Source: Actinomycetes bacterium
GTDB taxonomy: Bacteria > Actinomycetota > Actinomycetes > Actinomycetales > Cellulomonadaceae
DNA: 15,819 nucleotides
Assembly: GCA_023401045.1 (NCBI GenBank)
Contig: JAEXEM010000178.1
Location: forward strand, 1-15,819
Direction of reading: 5' to 3'
The translations under genes and the position numbers were made by a program. Of the stretch, positions 13,545 to 15,819 are shown one piece after another (positions within the stretch are counted from its first letter, which is position 1; each line of letters begins with the position of its first letter). The notes beneath the pieces are model-generated. The model was not told the DNA's origin. It searched no databases and worked only from the letters and a program-made list of their open reading frames with translations.

Positions 13545-14101
13545 GCGCCCTCACCCGGTACGGGTCGACCGTCCTCGACGAGCTGCGCCAGGCGCTCGAG
13601 CGGGTCGACGACGCGCAGTTCACGCAGGTGGCCGGCGTCCTGGCGGCAGCCGAGCGGGTCTTCGTCATCGGCGTGGGCCGTGAGGGCCTGGCAGCCCGCG
13701 GGTTCGCGATGCGCCTCATGCACACCGGGGCCACCGTGCACTGGGCGTGGGACGACACGACGCCGAACGTCACGACGGACGACGTCCTCCTCATGGTCAA
13801 CGGCTCGGGGTCCATCGGGCACCTCGACTACGTGTTCGGCCAGGTACGGCCGACGGGCGCGACGACGGTCGTCGTCACCGGCGTGCCCGACGCCCCGACG
13901 CCGCGTGCCGCCGACCACGTGCTCGCCGTGACCGCGGCGGTCTACCGCGGCACGGGCGACCTCGTCCCGTCCGTGCAGCCCATGGGCAGCCTCTTCGAGC
14001 AGGCCACCGGTCTCGTCCTCGACCTGCTCGTCCTCGAGGTCGCCGCCCGCAAGGGTCGCGAGGTCGCCGACCTCGCGGCACGCCACCGGAACTTCGAGTG
14101 A
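13541..14101 (+). CDS. SIS-domain phosphosugar isomerase, 6-phospho-3-hexuloisomerase-like
   Basis: A 186-residue cytoplasmic protein, one SIS fold, matching the length and layout of 6-phospho-3-hexuloisomerase (PHI/HxlB), which interconverts 3-hexulose-6-phosphate and fructose-6-phosphate. Shared features are the N-terminal helix, [25 protein letters not shown] (39-63), the QPMGSLFEQ motif (146-154) with catalytic-type E153, and the terminal RHRNFE that closes the family. Two places differ from what I recall of typical PHIs: the GRSG motif is GREG (Glu48 for Ser), and the SGSGET phosphate loop reads NGSGSI (87-92). No partner 3-hexulose-6-phosphate synthase is in the window. These points suggest a related isomerase with a changed substrate. 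It starts inside the permease stop and ends 10 bp before the RpiB-like gene. Confidence 0.85.
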   Translation: MSALTRYGSTVLDELRQALERVDDAQFTQVAGVLAAAERVFVIGVGREGLAARGFAMRLMHTGATVHWAWDDTTPNVTTDDVLLMVNGSGSIGHLDYVFGQVRPTGATTVVVTGVPDAPTPRAADHVLAVTAAVYRGTGDLVPSVQPMGSLFEQATGLVLDLLVLEVAARKGREVADLAARHRNFE

Positions 14102-14111
14102 GGTGCCCGCG

Positions 14112-14606
14112 ATGAGGGAGCTGCGCGTCGTCGTCGGCGCGGACGACGCCGGCCTCGCGTACAAGGAGGCGCTGCGGGCCGACCTCGAGGCCGACCCCCG
14201 CGTGGCGGAGGTCGTCGACGTCGGTGTCCACGCCGACGGCGAGACGCCCTACCCGCTCGTCGCCCGTGCGGCGGCCACGCTCGTCGCCGAGGGCCGGGCC
14301 GACCGGGCGCTCCTCGTGTGCGGCACCGGGCTCGGCATGGCCATCGCGGCCAACAAGGTCCACGGCATCCGCGCCGTCACGGCGCACGACAGCTACTCGG
14401 TCGAGCGCTCCGTCCTCAGTAACGACGCGCAGGTGCTCGCCCTCGGTCAGCGCGTCATCGGTCTCGAGCTCGCCCGCCGGCTCGTCCGGGAGTGGCTCGA
14501 CCACGAGTTCGACGCCGCGTCGCGGTCCGCCGCGAAGGTCGCGCTCATCGAGGACGGCCCGACCGCGCCCGGCGTGGTCGGCGACGAGCCGACGACCTGC
14601 GGCTGA
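14112..14606 (+). CDS. RpiB/LacAB-family sugar-phosphate isomerase
   Basis: A 164-residue aldose-ketose isomerase of the RpiB/LacA/LacB family, which shifts the carbonyl of a sugar phosphate by a cis-enediol mechanism. Visible residues are the N-terminal [16 protein letters not shown] (6-21), the Cys-type active-site base C70 in [16 protein letters not shown] (67-82), and H92 in [34 protein letters not shown] (103-125) is conserved family sequence. The first motif has Asp12 where ribose-5-phosphate isomerases usually have His (SDHAG). The family also includes allose-6-P, galactose-6-P and tetrulose-4-P isomerases, so ribose-5-P is not assumed. The ATG at 14112 has TGAGG (overlapping the SIS stop) 8 nt upstream. 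In the same operon as the SIS isomerase and aldolase, it likely acts on the kinase product. Confidence 0.9.
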   Translation: MRELRVVVGADDAGLAYKEALRADLEADPRVAEVVDVGVHADGETPYPLVARAAATLVAEGRADRALLVCGTGLGMAIAANKVHGIRAVTAHDSYSVERSVLSNDAQVLALGQRVIGLELARRLVREWLDHEFDAASRSAAKVALIEDGPTAPGVVGDEPTTCG

Positions 14607-14620
14607 CCCAGCACGTCCAC

Positions 14621-14641
14621 CGGCGCCCCAGGAAGGCGCCG
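14621..14641 (+). promoter_or_regulatory. Small intercistronic hairpin before the aldolase gene
   Basis: CGGCGCC (14621-14627) pairs with GGCGCCG (14635-14641) around a 7-nt loop, just upstream of the AAGGAG ribosome site of the aldolase gene. It may tune aldolase translation or mRNA stability. It is short, so chance is possible. Confidence 0.35.
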
Positions 14642-14659
14642 AGCAAGGAGTTGAGAACC

Positions 14660-15819
14660 ATGGCTGGTGCGCTCGAACCCGAGGCGCGCGCCCTCCTCGA
14701 GGACCTCGTCGACGTCTCACGGGCGCTCGGCGCCAACCCGCGCCTCGTGCTCCACGGCGGGGGCAACACGTCCGTCAAGGGCGGCTGGCGGGACGTCACC
14801 GGGAAGGTCCGGCCCGCCCTGCTCGTCAAGGGCAGCGGCCACGACCTCGCGGACATCGACGCGGCCGGCTTCGCACCGCTCGACCTCGAGCGCCTCCGCG
14901 AGCTGCTGCCCCCCACCGAGCTCGCGCAGGGCGACCTCGCGAGCGAGCTGAGGTGCGCCCTGCTCGACGACACCGCGCCCGACCCGTCGGTCGAGTCGCT
15001 CGTGCACGCGCTGCTGCCCCACACGGCCGTCGTCCACTCGCACGCCGACGCGCTGCTCGTGCTGTCGAACACCCCCCGCGGCGCCGACCTCGTGCGCGAC
15101 GTGTGCGGCCCGGACGTCGTCGTCGTCGACTACGCGATGTCGGGTCCGGCGCTCGCCGCCGCGTGCCTCGACGCCTGGCAGGGCGCCGGTGCGCAGCAGG
15201 CGCGCGTGACGGGTCTGCTCGTGCTCAACCACGGGCTCTTCACGGTCGGGGACACCCCGGCCGAGGCGCTCGAGCGTCACCTCGCGGTCGTCGGGGCCGC
15301 GGAGCGCCGCATCGCCTCGGTGGTGCCGCCCACCGAGGCCGTCGCTCCCGTGCCCGAGCTCGACCCGGTCGCACTGGCGACGTTCCGCCGCGAGCTGTGC
15401 GAGGCCGCGGGCACCGCGCTCGTCGTGCGGCGCCGGTACGACGCGCACGTCGGGGCGGTCCTCGCCTCCCCGCAGGCCCTCGACGCCGTGCGGCGCGGTC
15501 CGCTCACCCCCGACCACGTCATCTGGACGCGGCACGCCCCGATGGTCGGCGACGACCTCGCCGGCTACGGCGCCGAGCGCACCGACTACCTCACACGCCA
15601 CGCGGCACGCACGTCGGCCCCGGTCGACACGTCCGACGTGACGCCGCGGGTCGTCCTCCACCCCGTGCTCGGGCTGCTGGCCGCCGGCCGCACGGCCGCC
15701 GAGGCGCACGCCGCCGAGGAGATCGCCCGGCACACGCTGTCGGCGGTCACGGCGTCCGAGGCGCTCGGCGGCTACCGCCCGGCCGACCCTGCCCACGTCT
15801 TCGACCTCGAGCACTGGGG
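14660..15819 (+). CDS. Class II aldolase, probably aldolase/short-chain dehydrogenase fusion (3' partial)
   Basis: The first 386 codons of a zinc-dependent class II (AraD/FucA-like) aldolase are present, and the frame is open at the window edge. Motifs: LHGGGNTSVK (31-40), the glycine-rich phosphate-binding segment; VKGSGHDL (56-63); E112 in PSVESL as the likely catalytic acid; zinc ligands H126 and H128 in VVHSHAD; and H191 in LNHGLF. The stretch after residue 280 (LTPDHVIWTRHAPMVG, LHPVLGLLAAGRTAAEA, SEALGGYRPADPAHVFDLEHW) is typical of the ~680-residue RhaE/YuxG-type proteins. In those, an N-terminal aldolase is fused to a C-terminal short-chain dehydrogenase that oxidises the lactaldehyde released from rhamnulose-1-phosphate. 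The dehydrogenase part would lie beyond the window, so the fusion is inferred. AAGGAG (14645-14650) lies 9 nt before the ATG. It probably cleaves a ketose phosphate to DHAP and an aldehyde. Confidence 0.88.
   Translation, partial: MAGALEPEARALLEDLVDVSRALGANPRLVLHGGGNTSVKGGWRDVTGKVRPALLVKGSGHDLADIDAAGFAPLDLERLRELLPPTELAQGDLASELRCALLDDTAPDPSVESLVHALLPHTAVVHSHADALLVLSNTPRGADLVRDVCGPDVVVVDYAMSGPALAAACLDAWQGAGAQQARVTGLLVLNHGLFTVGDTPAEALERHLAVVGAAERRIASVVPPTEAVAPVPELDPVALATFRRELCEAAGTALVVRRRYDAHVGAVLASPQALDAVRRGPLTPDHVIWTRHAPMVGDDLAGYGAERTDYLTRHAARTSAPVDTSDVTPRVVLHPVLGLLAAGRTAAEAHAAEEIARHTLSAVTASEALGGYRPADPAHVFDLEHW

Noticed and set aside
1..15819. CRISPR arrays, toxin-antitoxin pairs, phage genes, biosynthetic clusters
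   Set aside because: No regular repeat-spacer pattern, small paired genes, phage structural genes or synthase motifs were found on either strand.

Overview
This window (15,819 bp) comes from a high-GC Gram-positive bacterium (Actinomycetota). A Micrococcales-type genome such as the Cellulomonas/Promicromonospora group would fit, but that placement is inference. The support is third-codon positions that are almost all G or C, long spurious antisense open frames, an initiator tRNA without an encoded CCA, frequent GTG starts, and the gene families present.

Left part, housekeeping and accessory genes. Positions 1-1496 hold the 3' portion of a fused, two-domain oligopeptide/dipeptide ABC ATPase. 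An EamA/DMT-family exporter (1545-2516) follows. Next is an initiator tRNA-fMet (2536-2609), with its own promoter inside the exporter's last codons and a perfect 16-bp terminator hairpin, and then a TrhA/hemolysin III membrane protein (2780-3475). A visibly lower-GC patch (about 3480-4760) carries an unrecognised single-pass membrane protein on the minus strand and a broken IS3-type transposase OrfA; it looks like acquired DNA. On its far side is a 14-TM DHA2-type drug exporter (minus strand, 4765-6387). A 20-bp perfect palindrome lies in its putative promoter, but no cognate regulator is present.

Right part, a sugar uptake and catabolism locus of two divergent units (6474-15819). On the minus strand is a PfkB-type sugar kinase followed by a DeoR-type regulator. 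On the plus strand are a lipoprotein sugar-binding protein, an RbsA-type ATPase, two distinct RbsC-type permeases, a SIS-domain isomerase of 6-phospho-3-hexuloisomerase type, an RpiB/LacAB-type isomerase, and the start of a RhaE-type class II aldolase (usually fused to a short-chain dehydrogenase) that runs off the window. ATGA overlaps and short gaps join most of the plus-strand genes. The 360-bp divergent control region holds a cluster of GTGAT half-sites around a plausible promoter.

How the genes work together (inference): the regulator, four-part transporter and aldolase resemble rhizobial rhamnose loci. However, no rhamnose isomerase or FGGY rhamnulokinase is seen. A PfkB kinase plus two phosphosugar-type isomerases stand in their place. 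This points to a sugar other than rhamnose, phosphorylated, isomerised, then cleaved by the aldolase. The most striking local anomaly is that the binding-protein gene is out of frame with its only good start codon and ribosome binding site. One C too many in a C5 run inside the signal-peptide region accounts for this: a sequencing error, a mutation, a switchable tract or recoding.
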